In this document: positions 15,065 through 23,737 of the stretch, piece by piece
Layout of the letters: every line of letters begins with the position of its first letter
Numbering within the stretch: the stretch's first letter is position 1
NCBI GenBank assembly: GCA_963770995.1
Contig: CAVYRS010000001.1
Coordinates: 4,774,001 to 4,838,000 of the forward strand
Reading direction: 5' to 3'
DNA length: 64,000 nt
Source of the DNA: CAVSWN01 sp963770995
GTDB lineage: Bacteria; Acidobacteriota; Vicinamibacteria; Vicinamibacterales; CAVVIG01
The notes under the pieces: generated by a model
Told to the model about the DNA's origin: nothing
The model's input: the letters and a program-made list of their open reading frames with translations, nothing else
Databases searched by the model: none
Translations under genes and position numbers: made by a program

Positions 15065-17787
15065 TGCGCGCCGCGGCCGTGTACAAAGCGTTGCTGCACT
15101 GCTACCCCGCGGCCTTCCGGGAGGAGTACGGCAATCAGATGCTCCTCATGTTCTCCGAGCAGCTCGGAGAAGCGCGGCGAAGCGGCGGGTGGCTCCAGCA
15201 GGCGTCCTTGTGGATCCGCGCGAGCGCGGATGCGCTCGTCGTGGCGCCGAGAGAGCACTGGCACGTCGTCGTTCAGGATCTCCGTTACGCGATGCGCATG
15301 ATGGCCGCCGCGCCCGGGTTCGCGCTCGTCGCCGTCGTCTCGCTGGCCCTTGGCATCGGCGCCAACACCGCCATTTTCAGTTTGTGGAACGGCGTCCTCT
15401 TCGCGGCGCTGCCCGGGGTCGACAAGCCGGAGCAGCTGGTCGTGCTGACCAATCCCCACGACTCGGGGTCGTGGACCGGTCGTCAGGATTTTCGGTCCGA
15501 TGGCCCTCGCTCGTGGCTCACGTACGAGGAATTCGAGCAGCTGCGGCGCGCCGATCATTTCACGGCGCTGATGGCGTCGCAAAGCACCCTCAACGATTGG
15601 GATATGCGTATCGACGGCGGTGCGCCGGAAGTCGTGCACGGCCGGCTCGTTTCGGATGGATTCTTTCAGACGCTGGGTGTCGGCGCCGCGGTCGGACGTG
15701 TGTTCTCCAGGTCTGACAATTGCGCCGCAGCGCCCTGTGCCGTCATCAGCTTCAGCTACTGGCAGCGACGATTCGCCGGAACCACCGACGTGCTGGGGAA
15801 GTCCCTCGCCGTACGACGGGGCAGCGCGACGATCGTCGGCGTCGCGCCGCGCGGCTTCGTGGGCGAGAGCGCCGATCAGCAGCCCGACGTCTGGCTGCCG
15901 CTGCACACCGCGCCCATCATGCTGCCCGGCGTCGACCGGCTGCACGATACGCCTCCGGACAAGGTGATGTGGCTGAAGGTGTTCGGACGTCTGAAGCCGG
16001 GGATCACACTGGCCCAGGCCGAAAACCAGGCCAACGCGATCTTTCAAGCCGGCCTGGAACCGTTCTACGGCGCGCTCGCGTCCGGCCCCCGCAGAGCCGA
16101 GTATCTCGATCAGCGGCTGCAACTGCACCCCGGCGCGCGCGGCGTGTCCTCGTCTCGATCTGAGCTCTCCGATTCGCTGACGACGCTGCTGGTGGCCGTC
16201 GGCGTGGTGCTGCTGATCGCATGCGCGAACCTCGCCAACCTGCTGCTCGCGCGCGGCGCCGCTCGCCGATCGGAGATTGCGCTGCGCGTGTCGCTCGGCG
16301 CGAGTCGCCAGCGCATCATGCGCCAGCTGATCACCGAAAGTCTGGCGCTTGCCGCAATGGGCGGCGTCGCCGCCATCGCCGTCGCCTACGCGCTGCACGG
16401 CGCATTGGTGCGCATGCTGTCGGAATCCGATCCGGATTTTCACGTCGCGTTCGCGCTCGATCCACGCGTGCTGGCGTTCGTGGCCGTGGCGACCGTCGCC
16501 GCGGCGCTTCTGTTCGGCGTGCTGCCGGCCTGGCAGGCGACGAAAACCGACATGGGTGCCGCGCTCAAGGAGCAGACGCGTGGCGGCATCGGCTCGTTGC
16601 GGCAGATGCGATCGGGACGGCTGCTGGTGAGCGTGCAGCTGGCGCTGTCGGTGCCCTTGCTGGTGGGCGCTGGACTGCTGGCGCGGACCGTGTACAACCT
16701 GCAGCGCGCCGACCTCGGCTTCCCGGCCCAACAGCTTCTGCTGGCGCGCGTCGATTTCCGCGAGGCGGGGTACGAGGAAGCGCGGCGCGAGACCATGCTT
16801 CGTGAGCTGGTCGGACAGTTCCGGCGGACGCCCGGCGTGAAGGCCGTGAGCTTCTCGCAGTTGGGCGTGTTCAGCGGCGGCGAATCGTCCACGTCGATCG
16901 ATGTCGAAGGGTACACGCCGAAGGGCCGCGACGATAATGGCTCGGCGCGCGACGTCGTCGGCCCTGGCTACTTTTCGACGCTGGGCGTCCCCCTGCTACG
17001 GGGACGCGACATCCTCGAGAGCGATCGCGCGGACGGCCTCGAGGTCTGCGTGATCAACGAGGCGTTCGCCAAGGTGTTCTTCGAAGGACGGAACCCGATC
17101 GGCATGCGTGTGTCAGCGATTTACGACGGCACCAGGCGAAGCGATTACCGCGTCGTGGGTGTTGCGCGGAACGCGCGTACGCAGCACCTTCGAAGCGAGA
17201 TCCGCCCGCAGTACTTCGTGCCGATGATGCAGGAACTTTCGTACGCGAGGTACCCGACATTTCTGATTCGCACGGCCGCGGCCACTTCGACCATCGTTGG
17301 CACCGTGCGGAAGACCATCGAGCGCACGGACGCCTCGCTTCCGATCCTGACGGTCACGTCGATCGAGGACAGGATGAGGCCGCTTACCGCGCAGGACCGC
17401 ACCACGGCGCTGCTCGCCGTCGTGTTCGCCTGCGTCGCGCTGACGCTCGCCGCGATCGGCCTCTACGGCGTGCTCTCGTACGGCATCACCCGGCGGAGCG
17501 GCGAAATCGCGGTTCGGATCGCGCTTGGAGCGCAGCGCCGTCGGGTCGTGTCGATGATTCTGGGTGAAACTGCGGTCCTCGTCGCCATGGGTCTCGCGCT
17601 TGGCGGCGGGCTCGCCTACCTCGCGACGCAACTGATCGTCAGCCGGTTGTACGGCGTCGCGCCGCAGGACCCGCTGACGATTGCGTTGGCGATAGCCATG
17701 CTGCTGGTCGTCGCGTTCGGCGCGACGTATGTGCCGGCGCGCCGCGCGTCGCGGCTCGATCCGATCGTGGCGCTGCGTCACGCGTAA
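15064..17787 (+). CDS. ADOP-family permease (FtsX/MacB-like), 907 residues
   Basis: The N-terminal helical segment (about 1-75) is typical of acidobacterial ADOP proteins. Then comes the first membrane helix (FALVAVVSLALGIGANTAIFSLWNGVLF), a periplasmic MacB-type core, and a three-helix FtsX unit (LLVAVGVVLLIACANLANLLLARGAARRSEIALRVSLGASRQRI). The second half repeats helix, core and FtsX unit, ending ATYVPARRASRLDPIVALRHA. No ATPase gene is adjacent, as is usual for these orphan permeases. Their function is unproven; MacB relatives move peptides, lipoproteins or drugs across the envelope. The gene is intact and coupled to PadR. Confidence 0.95.
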   Translation: MRAAAVYKALLHCYPAAFREEYGNQMLLMFSEQLGEARRSGGWLQQASLWIRASADALVVAPREHWHVVVQDLRYAMRMMAAAPGFALVAVVSLALGIGANTAIFSLWNGVLFAALPGVDKPEQLVVLTNPHDSGSWTGRQDFRSDGPRSWLTYEEFEQLRRADHFTALMASQSTLNDWDMRIDGGAPEVVHGRLVSDGFFQTLGVGAAVGRVFSRSDNCAAAPCAVISFSYWQRRFAGTTDVLGKSLAVRRGSATIVGVAPRGFVGESADQQPDVWLPLHTAPIMLPGVDRLHDTPPDKVMWLKVFGRLKPGITLAQAENQANAIFQAGLEPFYGALASGPRRAEYLDQRLQLHPGARGVSSSRSELSDSLTTLLVAVGVVLLIACANLANLLLARGAARRSEIALRVSLGASRQRIMRQLITESLALAAMGGVAAIAVAYALHGALVRMLSESDPDFHVAFALDPRVLAFVAVATVAAALLFGVLPAWQATKTDMGAALKEQTRGGIGSLRQMRSGRLLVSVQLALSVPLLVGAGLLARTVYNLQRADLGFPAQQLLLARVDFREAGYEEARRETMLRELVGQFRRTPGVKAVSFSQLGVFSGGESSTSIDVEGYTPKGRDDNGSARDVVGPGYFSTLGVPLLRGRDILESDRADGLEVCVINEAFAKVFFEGRNPIGMRVSAIYDGTRRSDYRVVGVARNARTQHLRSEIRPQYFVPMMQELSYARYPTFLIRTAAATSTIVGTVRKTIERTDASLPILTVTSIEDRMRPLTAQDRTTALLAVVFACVALTLAAIGLYGVLSYGITRRSGEIAVRIALGAQRRRVVSMILGETAVLVAMGLALGGGLAYLATQLIVSRLYGVAPQDPLTIALAIAMLLVVAFGATYVPARRASRLDPIVALRHA

Positions 17788-17792
17788 AAGCC

Positions 17793-17914
17793 TGTCCTTC
17801 GTCCTTGGGCCTTTGTCCTTCGTCCGTCCATCGTCCTTGGTCCTTCGTCCCAGCGGGAACCAGGACGGACCCAGGACGGACCAAGGACCAAGAACGAAGG
17901 ACCAAGGACTGGGC
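17793..17914. repeat. GTCCTTGG/GTCCTTCG low-complexity inverted repeat
   Basis: About 55 bp of recurring GTCCTTCG, GTCCTTGG and GTCCGTCC words is followed, across AGCGGGAACC, by about 55 bp of the complementary words GGACCAAG and GAACGAAGGACC. The transcript could fold into one long imperfect hairpin between the converging ADOP and barrel genes, where it could serve both as a terminator. Confidence 0.7.
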
Positions 17915-17936
17915 GCTGCACGAACTCGAAAGCGCC

Positions 17937-18875
17937 CTAGCGTCCGGCCAGGATCTTCACACGGAGCTGAATTCCGCCGAGATTGTGCTCGTTGAACGCC
18001 GCGGACGCGCCGCTCGTGCCCAACGCGTCCGACACGTTCGTGTACTGCACTTCGATGGCGGCCTTGAGTATCGGTGTGAGCGCGCCGAACTCCGCTCCGA
18101 ACACCACGTGGTAGCTGGTGAATCGCTCGCTGATGTTCTCGCCCGGATCGGCGAAATCAGAGTCCTCCTTGTAGAGATACTGGCCAATGCCTCCGCCGCC
18201 GTAGAACGCAACCCGGCGGCCGGGCTGGCGAAAGAGCCCTGTGAACGAGATGGGCGTGACGGTTACCGTGTCGCGGATCCCCAGCTTGAAGACTTCGCCG
18301 TCGGAGATGAACACGCGCTCGCCCGTCTTGGAGGATCGTTCGACCGCGCCTTCGACGATGATCCGTCCGTCGAAGCGCACCTGAGCGCCAACGCCGAACA
18401 TCGGCGTTCGTGAAGTCCCGAGCACGGCTGCAAACGAATCCCGCGCGCTCCACATGGCCAACCCGGCGTGGCCGAATCCAAACACCCCGATGCCACGATC
18501 TTCAGCCGGAACGGTGGTCGTCTGGATGTCACCAAAGGGATCGCTTGGAAGCATCCCCGGCGGCGGAGGTCCCGTCGGCGCGACACCCTGGATGATCTCA
18601 ACTTGTGAGATCGCGATCCGTCCGAACCCGGCAGGCCGTCCGCCGCCCGCCGGCATTCGCACGACGTAAAATTCCCGGACGCGCCCGACCACTTCCAGCA
18701 CCGTCCCCGCACTCATGGTGGTGATGGGCGTGGGCATGCTGAGGTTCCAGACGATGGATTGGTCTCTGCGAACGCGGGCTTGCGTGGTTTGCGCCGACGC
18801 GGACTGACTGGAGGCGATGAGCAGCGCAATCGCCAGGACGATGCGGCAACCGTAGCGTGTGGACGCGGCGCTCAT
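17937..18875 (-). CDS. Secreted protein with SH3-like N-terminus and outer-membrane beta-barrel C-terminus
   Basis: A signal peptide (LAIALLIASSQSASAQ) precedes a stretch reading TMSAGTVLEVVGRVREFYVVRM, which resembles a bacterial SH3-like strand pattern. From about residue 120 the sequence alternates in beta-barrel fashion: GIGVFGFGHAGLAMWSA, PMFGVGAQVRFDGR, VAFYGGGGIGQYLYKE, YHVVFGAEFGALTPILKAAIEVQYTNV, with final strand GGIQLRVKILA. This is typical of OmpA/OmpW-like acidobacterial barrels, though the last residue is R rather than aromatic. It overlaps the preceding S8 protease gene by 4 bp (ATGA), so the two are co-transcribed. Its role is unknown; possibly a surface partner or substrate of the protease. 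Confidence 0.8.
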   Translation of the reverse strand: MSAASTRYGCRIVLAIALLIASSQSASAQTTQARVRRDQSIVWNLSMPTPITTMSAGTVLEVVGRVREFYVVRMPAGGGRPAGFGRIAISQVEIIQGVAPTGPPPPGMLPSDPFGDIQTTTVPAEDRGIGVFGFGHAGLAMWSARDSFAAVLGTSRTPMFGVGAQVRFDGRIIVEGAVERSSKTGERVFISDGEVFKLGIRDTVTVTPISFTGLFRQPGRRVAFYGGGGIGQYLYKEDSDFADPGENISERFTSYHVVFGAEFGALTPILKAAIEVQYTNVSDALGTSGASAAFNEHNLGGIQLRVKILAGR

Positions 18876-20377
18876 TTCACACCTACGCCGCGCAGCGCCG
18901 CGCGAGGTTGAATCAAACCGAAGCCGAACTCATTGTCGCGCCCTGGACTCCCCAGGTCGCGAGCCGTCGCCCGAATGGCCGCTTCAACCGCCGCTGGTTT
19001 CGTGATGCCCTGGCTCATGAGCAGCGCAGCGATTCCCGCGACATGCGGCGTCGCCATCGACGTCCCTTGATAGGGTGATTCGACGTACCGGTCGAAACGC
19101 GGAAAAACGATAGTGCTCGGGTCTAAATCGAAGAACGACAACGTGGTTTGCCAGACCATCCCGTCGAGTCCGCCGTCGCGACTGTCGCCGCCAGGCGCGG
19201 CAATCTCGATGTACGAACCGGTGTTCGAATAGAACGATCGTCTCAGCGAACGCCCGACGGCGGCGACGGACATCGCGCCGTTGATCTCCGGCGCGAATCC
19301 CGCGGGAAATTCCGTCGGATTCCCCTCTTCGAATTCGTTGCCGGCGGCGATGGCCACGAACACGCCTTTCCCGACCGCATACGTGATGGCGTCGCGCTCG
19401 GCGTTCGACGCTTGGAATCCGCCGAGACTGAGGTTGACGACATTGGCCCCGTTGTCCGCGGCAAATCGGATGCCCTGCACCACCGCGCTCACAGGGCAGC
19501 CACCGGCATTGAGCGGGGTAAACCCGGGAATTCCTACCGCCGACATCGCGAACTGCACGTCCCAGTAAGTGACGCACGCCTTCACCGGCATGATCTTCGA
19601 CGCGTAGGCAACGCCGGCGACCGCGATGTCGTTGTTCGTATCCTCTCCGGCGGTCGACGACACGTGGGTGCCGTGGCCGTCCATGTCCACCACGGCGGGA
19701 AAGGTCAGACCGAATGCTTCGGGTGTTCCGAAGTCCCGTGGCAATGTCAGCCGCGAGGGTGTGAGGTCGGGACTGATCGCAAACGGCACCGTGAAGACCT
19801 GGAAGCCGCGGCCGTTCCACGTCACCGCACTGAACGACTGGTTGACGGTCGTCACGCCCGTGTCAACCACTGCCACGATCGTGTTCGCGTTCGCGCCCGG
19901 ATTGATGTCCCACGCTTTTGGCAAGTCCAGCGCGGTGAAATTCCATTGGCGGGAGAACGAGGGATCGTTCGGCGTCGCCTTGAAGCGGCGCAGGTAGTTC
20001 GGTTCCGCGTACTCGACTTCCGGTTGGGCCCTGAGCACGCTCGCGATGAACGGCGCGTCCGGATCGGCGGCGTCGCGCAGCAGCGCGACCTCGCCAATCC
20101 ACTGCAGATCGGACGCCGCCGGCTTGCTGCGCAGCGCGGACAACGCCGCTTGTTGCTGTCCCGGCGTCATGCCCGATCGAAATTTGACCAGCACTTCGCC
20201 CGGCAAATAGTCGAGTTTCTGTTCGGCGGCCCGAGTGAAAGCCAGTGCCCGCTGCCGGCTCATCACCGGCAATGGATCTGCTGCCTGAGCCGTTGGTTGC
20301 GCGCGCGTCAGCAGCAGCGCACCGCCGATCGCGACACCCGCGATCAGCAGCGGGAGATGTGTCCGTCTCAGAATCAC
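18872..20377 (-). CDS. Secreted S8 (subtilisin-like) serine protease
   Basis: GTG 20377 is preferred because GGAG lies 6 bp upstream and the signal peptide (LPLLIAGVAIGGALLLTRA) follows at once; the frame is open to GTG 20389. A propeptide like those of fervidolysin-type proteases follows (YLPGEVLVKFRSGMT, EVEYAEPNYLRRF). The catalytic triad is seen in VAVVDTGV (Asp), DGHGTHVSS (His) and YQGTSMATPHVAGIAALL (Ser), and VAIAAGNEFEE is the oxyanion-hole region. The protein probably self-processes and acts outside the cytoplasm. A 10-bp inverted repeat sits just upstream of the start. Confidence 0.93.
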   Translation of the reverse strand: MILRRTHLPLLIAGVAIGGALLLTRAQPTAQAADPLPVMSRQRALAFTRAAEQKLDYLPGEVLVKFRSGMTPGQQQAALSALRSKPAASDLQWIGEVALLRDAADPDAPFIASVLRAQPEVEYAEPNYLRRFKATPNDPSFSRQWNFTALDLPKAWDINPGANANTIVAVVDTGVTTVNQSFSAVTWNGRGFQVFTVPFAISPDLTPSRLTLPRDFGTPEAFGLTFPAVVDMDGHGTHVSSTAGEDTNNDIAVAGVAYASKIMPVKACVTYWDVQFAMSAVGIPGFTPLNAGGCPVSAVVQGIRFAADNGANVVNLSLGGFQASNAERDAITYAVGKGVFVAIAAGNEFEEGNPTEFPAGFAPEINGAMSVAAVGRSLRRSFYSNTGSYIEIAAPGGDSRDGGLDGMVWQTTLSFFDLDPSTIVFPRFDRYVESPYQGTSMATPHVAGIAALLMSQGITKPAAVEAAIRATARDLGSPGRDNEFGFGLIQPRAALRGVGVK

Positions 20378-20390
20378 GAAGGCCTCCACT

Positions 20391-20429
20391 CTAGGAGCCT
20401 GACTGAGTAAACCTTGAACAGGCTCCTAG
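20391..20429. promoter_or_regulatory. CTAGGAGCCT inverted repeat in the S8 protease leader
   Basis: CTAGGAGCCT (20391-20400) and AGGCTCCTAG (20420-20429) form a perfect 10-bp stem with a 19-nt loop, 14 bp upstream of the chosen GTG on the minus strand. It could be a regulatory hairpin or an operator; its identity is unknown. Confidence 0.45.
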
Positions 20430-20475
20430 TAAGCGCGTCGCGCTACGCGCTCCGCGCAAAAACCATGGGAATTCT

Positions 20476-20530
20476 GCCGGCGAAGCCGGCCTACTCGGAG
20501 CGTGCCGCGCTTTCTCGGACACGCTCCGAG
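20476..20530. repeat. REP-like palindromes upstream of the cNMP-domain kinase
   Basis: GCCGGC-GAA-GCCGGC at 20476-20490 and a perfect 11-bp inverted repeat CTCGGAGCGTG (20494-20504 with 20520-20530) lie between the divergent protease and kinase genes. They resemble the palindrome pairs at 3479 and 14589 in design though not in exact sequence. Confidence 0.5.
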
Positions 20531-20576
20531 GATCGGGTCCCCGGGTATAGTAGATCGCGACAGCCACCAGAGACCC

Positions 20577-22001
20577 ATGGACAGTGGATCCGAGAGCCTG
20601 ATCGACCGTTTGGCCGCGCACAAGACGATCGGCGCCGCGCCGCGTAAAGAACTCGAATGGGTCGCCGCCCACGGCCGCTTGCGGCAAATGGAGCCGGGCG
20701 AAATCCTCACGCCGCGCGCCGCGGGCTTCGTCGAAGGCCTGTTCATCGTGCTATCCGGACAGTTCGCGCTCCACGTGGACCGCGCCAACGGCCGCGAACG
20801 GATCATTGAATGGCGTGGCGGCGACGTCGGCGGCCTGCTCCCGTATTCGCGGCTGCAGGCGCCGCCCGGCGACTCGATCGTCGAGCAGCCGAGCGAGATC
20901 GTCGTCGTCCACCGGGACGATCTGGAGGAGCTGACGCGCAACTGCCACCAGCTGACGTCGATCCTCGTGCACGTCATGGTGGATCGCGCGCGCCACTTCA
21001 CGTCGAGCGATCTGCAGAATGAGAAGCTGGTGTCGCTCGGGAAACTGTCGGCTGGTCTCGCGCACGAATTGAACAACCCGGCCTCTGCGATCTCGCGGAC
21101 CGCCCGGGCACTCCGCGAGGCCATGGCCGCCAGTGAAGACACGTCGAGGATTCTCGGCGGGCTTGAGCTCACGGGCGCAAAAGCGGACGCGATCAACGCC
21201 GTGCGGCAGCGGTGCCTGGGTTCGGCCCCGTCGGTGGTGCGATCGCCGCTCGAGCAAGCCGACCGCGAGGCTGAGCTCAGCGACTGGCTCGAGGCGCACG
21301 GCGCGGATCCGGCCGATGCGGTGGCGCTGGCCGAAACGGACCTCTCCGCGGAGACGCTGGAGCGTTTGAGCGCCGTGCTGAGCGGCGCCGAGCTCACCGC
21401 CAGCGTGCGCTGGCTCGCCGCGGCCTGCGTCACCCGGCATCTGGCCGACGAGATCGAGCAGGCAGGCGCGCGGATCTCGACGCTCGTGGACGCCGTGAAG
21501 GGCTTCACGCGGATGGATCAGAACGCCACCGCGGGGCCCGTGGACATCGCCGAGGGGCTCGGGCAAACGCTCGCGATCCTGAAAGGGAAGGCGCGCGGCA
21601 AGTCGGTGTCCGTGACGGTCGCGCTCGATCCGGCGATGCCGCGCGCGCTCGGCGTCGCCGGCGAGCTGAATCAGATCTGGGCGAACCTGATCGACAACGC
21701 GCTCGACGCCGTCGGCGAATCCGGACACGTCGCCATAACCGGCTCCGCCCAAGGCCCCGACGTCATCGTTCGCGTGACCGACGATGGGCCTGGCATTCCG
21801 GAAGACGTCAAGCGCCGCATCTTCGATCCGTTCTTCACCACCAAGAAGGTTGGCGAGGGAACCGGACTCGGCCTCGACATCGTGCACCGGATCGTCCGGA
21901 AACACCATGGAATGATCGGTGTGGAATCGGAGCCGGGGCGGACGGAATTCACGGTGTCGTTGCCGCTCGCGTCGTCCGCCACCGAAAACGCGCCCGCATG
22001 A
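20577..22001 (+). CDS. Soluble histidine kinase with N-terminal cyclic-nucleotide-binding-like domain
   Basis: ATG 20577 (MDSGSESLIDRLAAH) is chosen; an earlier in-frame ATG at 20502 lies inside the upstream palindromes. Residues 15-145 resemble a cNMP-binding fold (MEPGEILTPRAAGFVEGLFIVLSGQFALHV). The kinase H-box is KLSAGLAHELNNPASAISR, the N-box NQIWANLIDNALDAVG, and the G-boxes VTDDGPGIP and KVGEGTGLGLDIVHRIVRKHHG. No membrane helix is present. The stop overlaps the start of the receiver-flavoprotein gene (ATGA), its clear partner. A paralogue lies at 51286-52716. Confidence 0.93.
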   Translation: MDSGSESLIDRLAAHKTIGAAPRKELEWVAAHGRLRQMEPGEILTPRAAGFVEGLFIVLSGQFALHVDRANGRERIIEWRGGDVGGLLPYSRLQAPPGDSIVEQPSEIVVVHRDDLEELTRNCHQLTSILVHVMVDRARHFTSSDLQNEKLVSLGKLSAGLAHELNNPASAISRTARALREAMAASEDTSRILGGLELTGAKADAINAVRQRCLGSAPSVVRSPLEQADREAELSDWLEAHGADPADAVALAETDLSAETLERLSAVLSGAELTASVRWLAAACVTRHLADEIEQAGARISTLVDAVKGFTRMDQNATAGPVDIAEGLGQTLAILKGKARGKSVSVTVALDPAMPRALGVAGELNQIWANLIDNALDAVGESGHVAITGSAQGPDVIVRVTDDGPGIPEDVKRRIFDPFFTTKKVGEGTGLGLDIVHRIVRKHHGMIGVESEPGRTEFTVSLPLASSATENAPA

Positions 22002-23665
22002 GCACAGCCAAGCCCTACATTCTGGTCGTGGACGACGATCCGCAGGTGCGCGCTGCCGTGCGGCGTGACATGCGGACGAAATACGACCGCGACTACATGG
22101 TGGTCGCCGCCGCTTCCGGGGAAGAAGCGCTGGCCACAGTGAGCGAACTGAAGGCGCGCGGCAGCGACCTGGCGATGATCCTGAGTGATCAGCGCATGCC
22201 AGGAATGCAGGGCGTCGAGCTGCTGACGAAGGCGCGGGAGATCTACCCGCGGTCGCGCCGTGTGCTGCTCACCGCCTATGCGGACGTCGACGCGGCCGTT
22301 CGTGCGCTGAACGAGGCGCGATCCGACTACTACCTCTACAAGCCCTGGCATCCACCCGAGGAGCGGCTGTATCCGGTCGTCACTGACCTGCTCTATGCGT
22401 GGCAGGAGGAACGTCCGGCAGAACTTTCGGGGCTGCGAATGGTCGGGCACCAATGGTCGCCGCGATCGCACGCGATCAAAGATTTCTTCGCTGCCAACCT
22501 GATTCCGTATCGGTGGCTGGACGTTGACCGCGATCCGCATGCGGCAGAAGAGATGGCGGCCGCATTTGCCGGCGAGGCCGACCTGCCGCTCGTCGTGCTC
22601 GAAAACGGCGTCGTGGTGCGCAATCCAACTGTGCGGGAGATGGTGGAACGTCTCAACCTGCGGGTCTCTGCGAGCCGCGACGTCTACGACATCGCGATCG
22701 TCGGCGCGGGTCCCGCCGGCCTCGCTGCCGCGGTGTACGGCGCGTCCGAAGGTCTGAAGACGGTGCTCATCGATCGACACGGCCCCGGCGGGCAGGCGGG
22801 AACGAGCTCGAAAATTGAGAACTATCTAGGTTTTCCGACCGGCGTAAGCGGCGAGGAGCTGACGAAGCGGGCTGTGCTGCAGGCGAAGCGCCTCGGTGCG
22901 GAACTCCTCGCGCCGGTGGAGGTCAAAGGCGTGACGATGCTCGGCGGCTTGAGAGTGCTGCAGATCGAGGGTGGTGACGAGGTCTTCGCCAAGACCGTGG
23001 TCATCGCGACGGGCATGACCTACCGCGAACATCCTGCCACCAGGCTGGTCGAGCTCACGGGGGCGGGTGTCTATTACGGCGCGGCCGCCACCGAAGCGCA
23101 TGCCTGCCGCGATCGGCGCGTGATGGTGGTCGGGGGCGGCAATTCCGCGGGGCAGGCGGCGATGTATCTGGCGGGTCTGGCGAAGGAAGTGCACATCGTC
23201 GTCCGGCGAGCGGGGCTCGCCGACACGATGTCGACATACCTGTGCGATCAGATAGCGACGACGCCGAACGTCCGCGTGCGTCCGTTCACCGTGCTCGAGG
23301 CGGTCGAGGGCGAGGGGCGTCTCGAGCGGGTTGTTGTGCGATGTCTGAGCACCGAAGAGGTCACGACCGAAGAGATGGACGCCCTGTTCGTGTTCATCGG
23401 CACGCGGCCCCACACCGACTGGCTGCCGGAGGCAGTGCTGCGCGACGGCAAGGGCTTCGTGCTGACCGGGCGCGACGGCGCCATCTCCGAACGCTTCGCA
23501 CGTGTGTGGAAAGAGGAGCGTCAGCCGCTGCTGCTCGAGACGACCGTGCCAGGGATCTTTGCCGCCGGCGACGTTCGCGCCACCGCGATGAACCGCGTGG
23601 CGGCGGCCGTTGGCGAGGGATCGATGGCGGTGCGGGTCGTGCACGAATACCTCGCGCTGACCTGA
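21998..23665 (+). CDS. Receiver domain fused to a degenerate glutaredoxin-like domain and a thioredoxin-reductase-like flavoprotein
   Basis: Residues 7-135 are a receiver (VVDDDPQV, D64 in ILSDQRMPGMQG, YLYKPW). Residues 143-225 look like a glutaredoxin fold with its CxxC replaced by SPRS (GHQWSPRSHAIKDFF, then ADLPLVVLENG). From about 230 comes a pyridine-nucleotide flavoprotein: FAD site IVGAGPAGLAAAVYGASEG, NADPH site VVGGGNSAGQAAMYLAG and C-terminal FAD contact VPGIFAAGDVRA. Where thioredoxin reductase carries CATC this protein reads AATE, so the redox cysteines are missing. It is encoded directly behind its partner kinase. Phosphorylation may control a flavin redox or sensing activity. 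It is unlikely to reduce thioredoxin. Confidence 0.92.
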   Translation: MSTAKPYILVVDDDPQVRAAVRRDMRTKYDRDYMVVAAASGEEALATVSELKARGSDLAMILSDQRMPGMQGVELLTKAREIYPRSRRVLLTAYADVDAAVRALNEARSDYYLYKPWHPPEERLYPVVTDLLYAWQEERPAELSGLRMVGHQWSPRSHAIKDFFAANLIPYRWLDVDRDPHAAEEMAAAFAGEADLPLVVLENGVVVRNPTVREMVERLNLRVSASRDVYDIAIVGAGPAGLAAAVYGASEGLKTVLIDRHGPGGQAGTSSKIENYLGFPTGVSGEELTKRAVLQAKRLGAELLAPVEVKGVTMLGGLRVLQIEGGDEVFAKTVVIATGMTYREHPATRLVELTGAGVYYGAAATEAHACRDRRVMVVGGGNSAGQAAMYLAGLAKEVHIVVRRAGLADTMSTYLCDQIATTPNVRVRPFTVLEAVEGEGRLERVVVRCLSTEEVTTEEMDALFVFIGTRPHTDWLPEAVLRDGKGFVLTGRDGAISERFARVWKEERQPLLLETTVPGIFAAGDVRATAMNRVAAAVGEGSMAVRVVHEYLALT

Positions 23666-23737
23666 CACATCTCGTGTCTGACTGCGGTCGAGTTTGACCG
23701 CGCGCGTCCGCGGCGCGAGGATCGGGAGAAGCTGACC

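Noticed and set aside
14959..16731. 590-codon open frame on the minus strand
   Set aside because: Antisense to the intact PadR-ADOP pair; biased composition and no recognisable motif.
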